Of a stretch of 64,000 nucleotides of DNA, positions 50,817 through 62,600 are shown in pieces. Each line of letters opens with the position of its first letter. Positions within the stretch are counted from its first letter, which is position 1. The stretch covers positions 37,063,501 through 37,127,500 of the forward strand of contig OX485805.1 of assembly GCA_950295325.1 (NCBI GenBank), in the 5' to 3' direction. Both the position numbers and the translations under genes were made by a program. The notes under the pieces are model-generated. The model had not been told where the DNA came from, ran no database searches, and worked only from the letters and a program-made list of their open reading frames with translations. The DNA is from Polytrichum commune (Eukaryota; Streptophyta; Polytrichopsida; Polytrichales; Polytrichaceae).

Positions 50817-51619
50817 ATATTTGATTGGGGTGTGGTTTGGTGCGGATCAAACAACAAATACCATAAAGACATGTTTAAAAAAGAACAGATTTTTGACTCG
50901 AGCTTGCATAAGGATTTATAATTTGTCTCAAACTACTTTTAAGCTCATGTTTATGTGGGCATTTATCTATCTCTTTTGGATTCAAATTCCATCAAACTTC
51001 TGGTTTCTTGGCCCAGAATAAACATTTAATGGGGTTCTGCAAACTTATTTATATATATATAGAGTTCCTTGAAGTCGTAAAGTTCCACACATATAGCTGT
51101 CAACTTCGAACATGATGAATAGTCATGAAGAATCATACATGTAGCCTTCACATTCGATGTGATGGAACAAGTGCGTTACAACAACACAAATTTGGGATCC
51201 TTGGAAAAGGCACTAATTGTATCTCCCAGTTATCAAAAATAGATCAACCGATGCTGTGAAAATATGGGTTGGGAGAGAAAACTTACAGCAATTTCGAAAC
51301 TTCGAAGTAAATTTGTTAAACATTGTGATATCGGAAGTAGGTCTGTCTACTTACCTATCACAAGGCTTTGAATTTAGCCACTTGAATGCAGATTACACGC
51401 GGTAGCAGGGAAAGCTCAAATTACAACTCGGTACACCTAACAATGGATTAAAAACTTGCTGTAAAACCACACTCTCACATATTCATGAGCACATTATGAC
51501 TCTTCTGCTATGTAATAATAACTACTCAAGCATACAAGGCCAAATGTTCAACAAGCAAGTAGAAATCATAATTTTTGTAATCACGAATAAAAGAATAGAA
51601 CAGAGCTCTCTCTCATTCA

Positions 51620-52174
51620 TCATGAAATTACAGCTGTGACAAAACCCCAGCCATCCTCAGGGCTTGGCCCCTCCCAGAAACCGCACCAATCGCTTACACG
51701 CCCTTCACAGCACGCTACTCTTCTCAACAATTTGTAATTATGAATCTTGAGAAAACTGATGCATAAATTTTCTACAAACGTCTGCAGCCCTGTTTCTTGA
51801 TACGCCTCTTCCTCAACAACAAAATCAATTTGTGGACTGCCAATTGCCGCGCAGTCTGTAGCACCTTTCTGGTCCTCAATCGTTATAGACCTTGGAACTC
51901 GATCCTGTGCCATCTCAAACCCTTGCTTTCTTCTCATAGACTGCAAGCCGTAAAGATTCGTGGTGCACGCAAACCCTAAGAATCGCACACTAAGTATCTG
52001 AGCCCGTAATGGAGATTGAGAAACGTAAAATGAGGATAGAATGTTGTCTAGAATTCGCAAGCCGGCATTCCGAACACGCCTCGTTCTTTCTGGACATATA
52101 TTTCTTTGCAATTCTGCGATGAACATTCTACCGCTCATGAGCCCAGAGGATCCACACATCCGGGTGACCTCCAT
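51620..52174 (-). CDS. Hypothetical ORF, 184 aa
   Basis: An uninterrupted minus-strand frame opening with MEVTRMCGSSG and ending FVTAVIS. I recognise no family. The N-terminal part is Arg/Leu-rich and the C-terminal half is more acidic (FVVEEEAYQETG). Upstream on the same strand are plausible splice signals (a CCAGGTTAAG donor and a TTCACTGCAG acceptor between 52265 and 52310), so it could be the last exon of a small gene. A frame of this length can also arise by chance in 64 kb. No signal peptide or membrane segment is evident. Coding status is doubtful. Confidence 0.2.
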   Translation of the reverse strand: MEVTRMCGSSGLMSGRMFIAELQRNICPERTRRVRNAGLRILDNILSSFYVSQSPLRAQILSVRFLGFACTTNLYGLQSMRRKQGFEMAQDRVPRSITIEDQKGATDCAAIGSPQIDFVVEEEAYQETGLQTFVENLCISFLKIHNYKLLRRVACCEGRVSDWCGFWEGPSPEDGWGFVTAVIS

Positions 52175-52885
52175 GACTGAATTAAGATAAACCTTAAACC
52201 CAATGTGAAGTCATAGAACGAAACCGCGGAAACTGCTTGCTTGATTATGAGTGTAGCATCTTGTTCTGCAGTGAACAAAACGAACATTAAGTTGCTTAAC
52301 CTGGCAAGTTGGAATTCATGCAAGAGCTTTCCTCTGAAATATCTCCTGAAAACCCTAACTCTCGTCCCTCAAGCTATGGAATAGCCGTTTGCAGCATTGA
52401 CAGCAATAAGGAAATTACTCTTGGTTTACTTACTGCGGAGTCAGAAACTTACAGTGACTATAACTGGTCCGCCGAAACACTCGACGAGTAGATGCATATG
52501 GAGCTTCGCATTGGCACAAATGCAGCGAGTTCAACAAGAACCAAATGGTGAAGAGTGATAAGCATAGTCAATTGCCACATACATCAAGTTTGCTGTTCTC
52601 CAGCTTCAGAAAGTCGTATAGAGTCCACCTTCGAGCATCTTCGCACTCTACAAGCACGTGCGAAGCTTTTGCTAAAGCTCCAGAAAGAATTGTCCGGCAA
52701 CAATGCAACCCCTGAGCCCTTGAGAGATTGATGGTTCCATGCGGTCAATAAACCCTAAACCCTGAACAAAATTGATGGTCACCAGTTGCCAACCCCCAAA
52801 CAGGAAGTCCTTTGGGTTAAACCCCAAAGCGTCGACGCGATCATTTTTGGTCGTCGGCAGTAGGGGAAAGTTTGATGGGGGTTAG

Positions 52886-53263
52886 CTACACTAAATATGA
52901 TATTTAGTGTCACCAATTCTAATGGTCTTGCTCAATACTAATCGGAAACCGCGGTATAGTGTTACCAACACTAGATGTTAACCCAACATTATTTGTCATT
53001 CTTTGTAAATTTTCTGGGGGATCATAGATTTACATTGTTTCAATTATTGTCACTTACCAAGTGATTTTTCATCCACATTTCAATCATCCATGACAACATT
53101 TCATCACAAGTTGCTCACAAGAGAAGGTAGGGTTTTGGCCAATGGATGAACTCATCCATCATCCATGACAGTATTTGTAAACCTATTCATAAGAAGTGTC
53201 AACCAAAAAGTTACCATAGTCACATTGAATACCATATGACACTAAATATCATAGTTAGTGTAG
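52886..53263 (+). mobile_element. TIR element of the CTACACTAA family, copy B
   Basis: 378 bp. The left end is CTACACTAAATATGATATTT, and the right end, read in reverse complement, is CTACACTAACTATGATATTT: one mismatch in 20, continuing into AGTG. Interior blocks match the copies at 21711-22114 and, inverted, at 55358-55737. There is no coding capacity. Flanks GTTAG and GTTGG may be a degenerate target duplication, but I cannot set the exact termini. Confidence 0.8.
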
Positions 53264-55357
53264 TTGGCCGGTTGGGGGATTAGTGTCCAAGGCCATGGGG
53301 GGTTAGCCAACTAGGCCAACCTAAATGAAGTTGGAATGACCAAACCCATTTAGGTTAGGAGTCTAGAAGGGATGTGTGCTTGTCCAACCACTCAACCTGG
53401 GAGGTGAACCCTCTAAGATGGTGCCATGCACAAGGCATAGCGTAGGTGGGTAGGGAAAATTTAGTTGCCCCCGTAAAGTTGGGCGGGAGTCATGGCATTT
53501 CAGTGGAGCTTGAGCTCAATGCCAACACTTGGATGGCACGGTCAGGCCCTCCCGATATTGGCCATGTGTTGTGATATTACAGCTCAACATTCATCCGAGC
53601 AAATGCACTTGAGCGGTCTCCCAACTGGTTGTTTTGAAGCAGGATCCAAGTCTTTGGCTGAGGCTATTGAGAGAAAAATGGCCTGACTCCCAAATGAGAA
53701 GTTAGGCGTAGCGATTCAAAAGAAAAACCCATGAAATTAATCACACCCACAAGAGAGAAAATAAATAAAAATTGAGGGTCCGCCCCCAAACACAAAACAA
53801 ATATTGTCCCCCCAGTCTTGCGCTGCTCGTCGAGATTCATCCTTGTAGATTGCCCTTGCGCCCCATTCATTTATACTCCATTGCTCAAAGATTGTGTGCA
53901 AATGACAAAGATTGCCATTTCAAAAATAAAATAAAATAAAAATAACGCATGTAGCCAGGTACCGGCGTGACTGAGAGCCCGTTGGCCTATTGTTGATCAC
54001 GTTACCGTGATGCAACTATAGGCGTGATGCCTCTTGCGAGGAGGGCTCTTTTGGTGCCATTTCAAACAACAAGTGGTGATGAACTTTTCAAGACCTTGCC
54101 TATAATTTGCGCACAAATTCAAATCGATTTGCTAGCATTTGGTCCTTGTCTCCAAGATTTGTCATGGCAAAGAATCGTTGCCGACATCCCATTTTATGTT
54201 CATTCCAGTTTAATCAACTTTGGCTAACAAAGGCTTCCATCTTCGAACAACAGTTGGTCAAGAAATTTTAGGGCTTTACTTATAGGTTGCGGTTAAAAAT
54301 GTCATATGAAATTGGTGTTTCCGAAGTAGTGGGAGCCTTGGCTGGGTTCGTTGGGCGTTGTAGAAAGCATGAAGGAACGTAGTAGAACGCAGTGGATGAG
54401 TGGTGGTAGGAACGGAGGAGATTAGGGGAGGAGGGTTATATCGGTGAAATCTGACGGTCGAGAAAGCACATGCAACGTGACCTCACCAGAAGCCAGAAGC
54501 TGCTTTCATCGCCCATAGACTTCTTCTCGACAATTTTGGGCATCTTGTATGCTTCGAAGCTCCAAGATCGTGCTCGTCTTGTGCTTTGAGGGGTGAACAC
54601 TACACTAAATACGAACGCATAGACTAAATATCACTAACCCTATGAAAGTAAGTAACATCAAATGTAGACTCAGACATTAAATATCAACTATGATAATATG
54701 TGGAAGGTACATGCACGAATTTAGTGTTAGTAAGGACATGATTTTTTTTATAACAATGATAAAAGGAGAAGGGAGGTGACGGTAGGGAAGGTGGCGGCGC
54801 ATTTATGTCTAACACTAATTATCAAAGAATTGAAAATTAGTGTTGAGCAGGATAGGGTGGTAACAACACTAAACATAATCAAACACTAGTGGTCCTCTAT
54901 CAATTGCCAAGGTTGCCGAAGTAGCTACAAACACTTCACCAATTTAGTCATGAATTCCCATCATTGCAATCTCAAATTGATGGACCAAACTCATTTGCAT
55001 GAGATTTTCTCGTAATATCGGCATGTTTATGTTGATTGCACCCCCTTTGGCTTGAGGATCCATTTATAGTGTTGGGAAGCTTTGTTTGGCTACGAGCCAT
55101 GTGTGCATATGTTGGGTGGATGCCATTTGGTAGTGAGATGTAATGCCGTCAAATCTCCTAGTTGTCACTATGTTCAGATAGTGGGTGCCGTAAATGGCAT
55201 AGAGGCTAGGCTTGGTTTCGGTGTCGTTTTTGCAAACCTTGCATAGATGTTCTCCCCTCGGCTACATGTCTTGTCTAATTAGTGTGGGTTAGCATTTGGA
55301 GTTACGCATTGCTATGACATTTAACTAAGAGTATCATTTTTTTACCAAATAATATAA
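53264..55357. other. Repeat-rich spacer, no gene recognised
   Basis: Contains a pyrimidine/purine mix with no assigned exon. Around 54601-54900 the motifs CTACACTAAATA, TAAATATCACTAAC and AACACTAA suggest further worn relatives of the CTACACTAA element family. A short stretch at 54360-54560 is GC-richer, but I find no gene attached to it. Confidence 0.4.
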
Positions 55358-55737
55358 GTACATTAAACATGATAGTTAGTGTCATATGGTATGTTATGTC
55401 ACTATGGTAATTTTTCTGGATGACACTTTTTATGAATAAGTGAACAAACACTGCCATGGATGATGGATGAGTTTGTCCATTGGCCAAAACCCTACCTTCT
55501 CTTGTCAGCAACTTGTGATGAAATATTGTCATGGATGATTGAAATTTGGATTGAAAAATCACTTGGTAAGTGACAGTACTTGCAACACTGCAAATCTATA
55601 ATCCCCCAAAAATTTTGCAAGGAATGACAAATAATGTTGGGTTAACATTTAGTGTTGATGACACTACACCACGGTTTACAATTAGTATTGGTCAAGACAA
55701 TTAGAGTTGGTGACGCTAAATATCATATTTAGTGTAG
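55358..55737 (-). mobile_element. TIR element of the CTACACTAA family, copy C (inverted)
   Basis: About 380 bp, the reverse complement of the copy at 52886-53263 over nearly its full length, including the CCATGGATGATGGATGAGTT block, the GGCCAAAACCCTACCTTCTC block and TGGGTTAACATTTAGTGTTG. Its right end is ATATTTAGTGTAG. The left end is eroded (GTACATTAAACATGATAG). Copies B and C form an inverted pair about 2.1 kb apart. Confidence 0.75.
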
Positions 55738-56649
55738 TTAGTATGCACACCGAAGAATATGATATAACTTATTTGGTAAAAAACGATGATGCCGGTAAAA
55801 AGTTTGTAACAATACGTAACTCCGAATGGTAACCCATACTAATTACACAAAACAGTATAGCCTTCTGACGTGGCGATTGCTTATTGGTTCTGGATTTTTC
55901 GGCTGCCCACACGAGCAAGGCACTTGACAGACCCCACGGGGCAGGGGCCACTGGAAAAATTCTGGACCCTTCCCATAATTTTAAAATGTACCCAACAACT
56001 GAAGAGGGAGGTTTAAATTTTTTTATTTTTTTTACAAAGTGTGGCTCAAGTTGTGGCTAAAGTGTGGCTGAGTGTGGCTCAAGTTGGTTTGATTTAGGTC
56101 CCCAATCAGAGCTTTTAGATCGATTTGGGTATACAACGCCAAATGCATTTAGGGGTTAAGAGGATCGCATATCTGCTCTTTGAAATGCATCATAAATTTC
56201 ACATTTTATTACCTTGACATCATTCTGAATGCATTGGATTCATACAAGATTTGCTAATCAACTAAGCTTGTATCTTGAAAACCATTGCACATCAGAAGTG
56301 ACATAGTAGGCTCGTCTACCTTAAACCTTTAGGTTATAAGGTCTCCATAGGTTATAACGTCTCATCAACACTAACGTTTTTGATGGAGACATTCTAATGT
56401 TGAGGTCTGGACTCCAATTTGATTTGGGATACAGGATCTCCAAGTCACAAAACAAAAATAAAAGCAAGATGGATTCGTGGAGGCACAAAGGAGGACAACA
56501 CCTATTGGTGAATCAATTCATCGTTATTCAAAGAATGGTATTTGAATGGCTATAAGAAATTTTACATTGCCTACAGGGCTAAGCTATGGTACAAGGGAGC
56601 ATTCCGTGATTAGATAAATGAATGCAATAGATCTAGAACTTGCAGGTTG
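55738..56649. other. Spacer 3' of the P4-ATPase gene
   Basis: The end nearest 56649 should hold the P4-ATPase 3' untranslated region (minus strand). No other feature was recognised. Confidence 0.45.
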
Positions 56650-59600
56650 CTAAACACGTCTATAGTTATCAAAAAGAGGTCTCTCAATTTGGTCGACATG
56701 CCTTGGCATGGATGCGTTGGGTTCCATTGCACCTACAGTGCTGCCATTGCCGTAAAAGCGATTTTGCATCCGTTGCATGCTCATGTTGGCCTCGACCCGC
56801 GAAGTAAATCCTTGGTGCGTCTTTCGCACAGCCTTCAGTTTTTCCTTTTTGTACATCTCGGGCTCCGTGATGTGCTTTTGCAAGTAGTGAATTTCCTGAA
56901 TGAGGTGGTGGTCCATTGGGTGGAACATTCGTTGGTACGCCTGGTAACAGCAGTAGGGTAAAACACACATGATCGGGATGAGCAGCGTTGTGAACCAAAA
57001 AACGGGCGACCCAACGAGTGTCTCAATCAAAACGTAGTATGCAGTCGTCGAAGATATCGGGTTGATATACCCGTACACAATCAAGAAAATGTACCAAAGA
57101 GCAACACTGCCCCAAATCACAATGTGTTGAATCCACGTGAAATAGCTCAACGCCAGCGCAACTTGCACATTCACAACCCACACGATGCACGTGTACATTG
57201 CTGCTCCAAGCTCCTCGATTCCTGCGAGTTGACCGTCGTTCCTGTATGATTCAATCTCGTAAGCAGCTGCCACAAAGAAGAATGACACCACCGAACTGTA
57301 CATGCCGTTCAACATCCAGCCCAAAATTCGACTCCACCCAAAAAACATGTTGCGTGATCCTTGCTGATACAGTGCGGGAAACTGCAGACACGAAACAGTA
57401 GAGACAAGTAACACATGAATATTAGCATATAAAACGTCAAAAATCCCTGAAGAGAGGCAATCCTAAGCAAACTATGGCTTGCCAAATAACCTGTAAGGTA
57501 GTCAGTCGCACCTATTCCCGACACTATAGCAAGTTGAGTGATCTGATTTATATACCGATTACCTCATTGGATGAGCCTTTCAGTGTGGATCGCAAGCCAT
57601 GCCACTTGAAATAATAGGCTCATTGCTCAATTTCTTACGGAGTTCTAAATTGAATTATCCCAAACCCATAATGGTCATATGCGGGCATCAGGCATCCTTT
57701 TTTGATACCTATCTCAGTCATGACCACCTTTTGCACAAGATAGTATTCCTCGTAAGTAACCTATTATGAACTTGCATAAACCTCATGATTGTGAGTATGT
57801 GGGTTCACAAGTGACAAGCCACAATTTCTTGTGATGTCTTCTATATTTGTTCATTGAAGTGTAAAATTGCCAAATCTTTAGCCCTATCTATGTTGGAGCC
57901 TACACTCACTTGTTTATGCCACTGTGTAGTGTGCTATAGGGTGGGCTTGCCATGTGTGCACTTAAGTTGTGCTATGCCTCCACTTAGTTTTTTATTTTTG
58001 GAGGAACCATGTAGCATATGAGCTTTGTGTCCATTACAACCTTAATTTTAGTGTAACTGATAGGACACAAACCGGGAAAGGTTCACCTACGTTACTTTCT
58101 GTAGGAAATATTTATTTTATTATTATTATTTAAATAAATAATTTTTGCTTTTGAGATAAAAGGTCAATAAGACCAGTGCCAATTTCTCTAAGATAATGCA
58201 AACACATGTACTGAAAACATGAGACACATAGTTAAAATCCAGTACCTGTAAGCAGACTCGTGAAGAGACGTCTTGTTCAAACACACCTAGCGCAATGACT
58301 GGTAGAGATGTAAAGAATACGTTGAATAGAGACATGTACCAATCGTTGTATATAGTTTGCCCAGAAAAGGTTGTGAATGCCTCGTAATAGAAGAGAGTGA
58401 GACCAAATGTGATGTTCTTGTAGAAAAAATAGCAAATCTGCATATAAAATTCAAACAGCATATTATATCCCACACCAGGAAAAAAGAGGCATGAATGTGA
58501 GGAACATATATTTCACTCAAAAGTGCATGCTTCATAATTCCTCAAAACAAGTCACAACCAGAAACCAATACGTTCTAAGTTACTTGCACCTGACTCACTT
58601 CAAGTCTGGAAAGAAATTCTGACCAAAACAGGATTACACAAACACCAAACACAGTTGCAACTGACATTGAAATAGTATATTCTAGAGAAGCAACTCTGTA
58701 CAGTTTCCCAGTTTCCTTTTGACTTTCTACAAAGAAATCTGTATGAAACTTCAACACTCCCAGAAATATGAGTCCCTAGGAACCTGGATATTGAGAAATA
58801 AATGCAATACGATTGGTACCATGAGAGCAATACGCTTGTAGCACCAATGTCCATGAACAATGAGAAGCCGCTCCAAGAATCGAAACTGTGCGATGGAGAA
58901 ATCACTGGCCATGACTGCCTGCATTTTGGAAGAGATAATAAAGTCCCAAATATATCAGGTCTCAAAATAAGCTTCTAGAAACATAGGAGAGCAACCTCAA
59001 CCAAAAAATTAGATAACCTAATTATAACACTAATTGCAGTCTGTAACTGAGCTCAACATTGTAAGAACACTAACCTGCATGCCTTCGACACCACTAATAC
59101 CCACACCAATATCAGCCTCTTGGATCATACCAACGTCATTAGCACCATCCCCAATTCCAAGAGTGGTTTTGCCAGTTCCCTCCTTAACAAGCTTTGTAAT
59201 CTGCAGTAATAATACAATTTGCACACAGTTGAAAGGACCATTAGCCCCTGCTATCAATTTTGTGACAGAAATTAAACCATAAAGATTGCACAGAAGAGGA
59301 GTACAAATTGTATTAAAAATAACTTGTGTCAGAAAATAACAGCACATTTGGTGGAAGGTGTGTACCAGGGCCTTTTGCTTTGGGGAAACACGGCAGCAGA
59401 TGACAGATGCACATTGGACAGCCAGTCGAAGCAGATTCTGTTTCAAATCATCTTCAAGTGCATACATCAATGACTTGCCATCAATGATCAAGGCATGTGG
59501 CGCATCCTCTCCTACATCCAACTCTATCTGATGGTTTCCATCAGCAATTTGCTGTATTATACTGTCCCTTGACACTTTTGCAATTTGATTTTTATCTCCG

Positions 59601-62600
59601 CTGTCTTCAATAGCCTTGATTTCAGGAGTTTCTAGTCCTACAATTATTTGTTTCATTCCTTGCCGTAGTAAGCTGCAAGCAAACCTGTTCACACATATGA
59701 TAACCATATCCAGATTAGACAAAGAGTCAATTCTTTGTTGATACCTATTACAGCAATCTACTTTCAGAGAGCAAACATGGACAATTGAAGCCATTAATCA
59801 ATAGAGGAAATTCTAGTCAACAGGATTGAGATATGCCTTATTTACTATAGCAAAACAGCTTACCCAATATTGATGGCAGTCTCTTGTTTGTCACCAGTCA
59901 AAACCCAAATCTTAAGACCTGCCTGTGCAAGTCTGTCAATGCATTCAGGGACCTGTAAACAAAAGAAAGTATTAGCCTCAGGCTTTGTACCATTTTCAAA
60001 TGCTACCAGAGGCAGATTACTTACTATAATGCTTTTATAGATTCTGAGATTTCATAGTCAAAGCAGTTTGCCAACTTAGATAGACTAAGATGTGTAGATT
60101 GCAAAGCAAGTGCTATTCTCTGTAAATACCAGTTGCACACGTATACAGAGTCACATCCATATGATTTATGTCACAACCTTTGAAAGTGTATAGCAGGACT
60201 TTAGTGTTTTGATCATCAGTTTCATCACAGCAAGTTAAAAATTAGTATGAAGCTACTGTCGGAAAACTGTGTCATGTTATGATAGTTGTGATTTGTGAAA
60301 TTGAACAATATCTCTTATTTATTTTGCAATATTATCATTTATCAAGACTCACCCCTGTTTGTAGCTTATCCTCAACAGCAGTGGCCCCCACAAGGACAAG
60401 ATCTCTTTCTATTAATTCCGAGGCTTCATCCAGCAACTCATCACGGTCTGCACCAATAGTCGTCTTGGCGTTCAAAAAAGTGGCATTCCATTGTTTGTAC
60501 TCGGCCTCTTCCAACCTCCTGTAGGAGAGAGCAAGTGTTCGCAATCCCGCGTCGCCATATTTGGCTAAATGCACTTTGGTTGCTTCCCAATACTGTTTCC
60601 CATTTTTCCCCAGTCTTTCATATATCACACTGCAGAAAAGATCACAACACCACAAAAGCCATTCAGTATGTTAGATTTGAGAACTAATAACACATATCTG
60701 CATTCATTTGGCAAGAGAAAATGGCTTATAATGCTTGGCTAATCATTATAAGCGAATTCAGAATTCAGCGAGAGCAAAAATCCAGAAAAAAAATTGGAGC
60801 TTGCAGGCAATGATAATTCAGTCATATCAAGAATACCTATCAGCACCCTTGCACATTATCATAAGCTGCCCTGATTCATCTCGCACAACCACCGACATCC
60901 TCTTGCGTGTGCTGTTAAACTCCAAAAGATTGAGGATTTTATATTCCCTGAAATTAAGTCCACATGCAACAGACAGAAAAGGTCAAATAAGAACCAAGGT
61001 GTACTAACAAGCTTTACAACTCCAAAAAGAGTGTGTGAAGACTACCAAAACAGGTGTAGTAACCAAATGTATTTGTACCCAATATGGTCAACGATCCTTA
61101 CCTCTCTATTGTCCCTCCATTGGGTCCAGGTTCTCGGATAATTACACTACTTTGAGTACGCTTCAAAAACTCAAACCCAAATTCCCTTGCTGCCACCACA
61201 AATGAGGCTTCATCAGGAGACTCAGCTTCATAATTTACAGCTCCGGTTGCTTCATCCACTTCAGGAATCGCTGTATGACATACAGCGAGAATCCTAAAAA
61301 ACAACCGGATCATCTCCGAATTCGGCTCTTTCACCCAACTTCCATTTTCCAATCGTTCATCCTTGAGATTAAACCCCCTGACCTGTGACTTTCTCGAGTG
61401 ACCCATTGGAGCCATTTCTATGCCTGTTGAGCCACTCTCACCCATAGTCCCTTGCGATTCCTCAATACTCGCATCTTCAAGAGTGCGTGGATCCTTGCCA
61501 AGTCTTCTTGCGGTTGCTTTCTCAACTTCCGTAACACCACGGCCATAGGCAACACCAGCAACCGAGCATTTAATGAACTCCATTTGATTGCAAGTTAGGG
61601 TTCCAGTTTTGTCCGAAAGAATTGTGTCGACTTGCCCAAGCTCTTCATTTAGATTTGAGGTGCGTGCCCTCGCAGGCTTGTCACTTTCTTCGTGGTACAT
61701 GGCAATGTCATTGTTGATGAACCGGGCTTGCAATACTTTTACAATCTCGATCGAGACGTAGAGAGAGATTGGGATAAGGTAACCATAGAGAATCATTGCT
61801 GTAATTAAGTGTAGAAACCCTGCAAGTGCAGGCTGGGTGGGGTCGTAATACATGGTAGTGTCATCTGGCCGTAAATACCACCAATTTGGCATGTCAACTT
61901 TTAATGTTACAGCAAAGCCAATTGACCCAATGATCGAAATAAACAGAAGGACACCAAAGAGGAAGTAGATGACACTGTCCATTTTTTTCTCAATCCTACT
62001 CCGCTTTGAGGGTGGGTCAGTGGCATTCTGCATGACTTTCGTCTCATGACCACTGAAAATCACCACTCCATATATGAAAGGTGTGTTCCTTAGCTTTGAA
62101 TCCCGCAGCAAAATCTGTTGTGGTCCCACCGGTAATAATTCTTCTGCATACTCCAGATTCCCCACAAACGTGTAGAGACTAGAATTAGGGTCCTCACAAC
62201 GAACTTTCCCTTGAAAATTGGCAAACTCACCATCTTCATCGAGCTCGACAGTGCGTTCTAGTGATTTTTTCAGTTTGAGGTTCGTCTCACCATCCAAGTT
62301 CATGGTTTCAACGTAACAGACACCATCTGGGTAACTTGATGAAAGCATGAGGAGATCGCCAGGAAAGAAATTGTCTTTCTCCACCTTCACCACATCACCT
62401 ACTCGAATTTTCTTCCATTCACGTTCTTCAAACACCCCATTACCAACATGAACTTTGACTTTCCTGTTGTTTATCTCATTGTCCTGCAAACAACACACAG
62501 TTATACCAACAGCTTGTTAAAAATGGTAGAATGAGTGCCTGGAATCACGTGTGACTCCATTAACTTTCAACACCAAAATTTCAAACAAAAAAAATCAACA

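Noticed and set aside
52309-52491. 60-codon plus-strand frame with an acidic, Ser-rich translation
   Set aside because: Short, with no family resemblance and no clear splice partners. Chance is sufficient.
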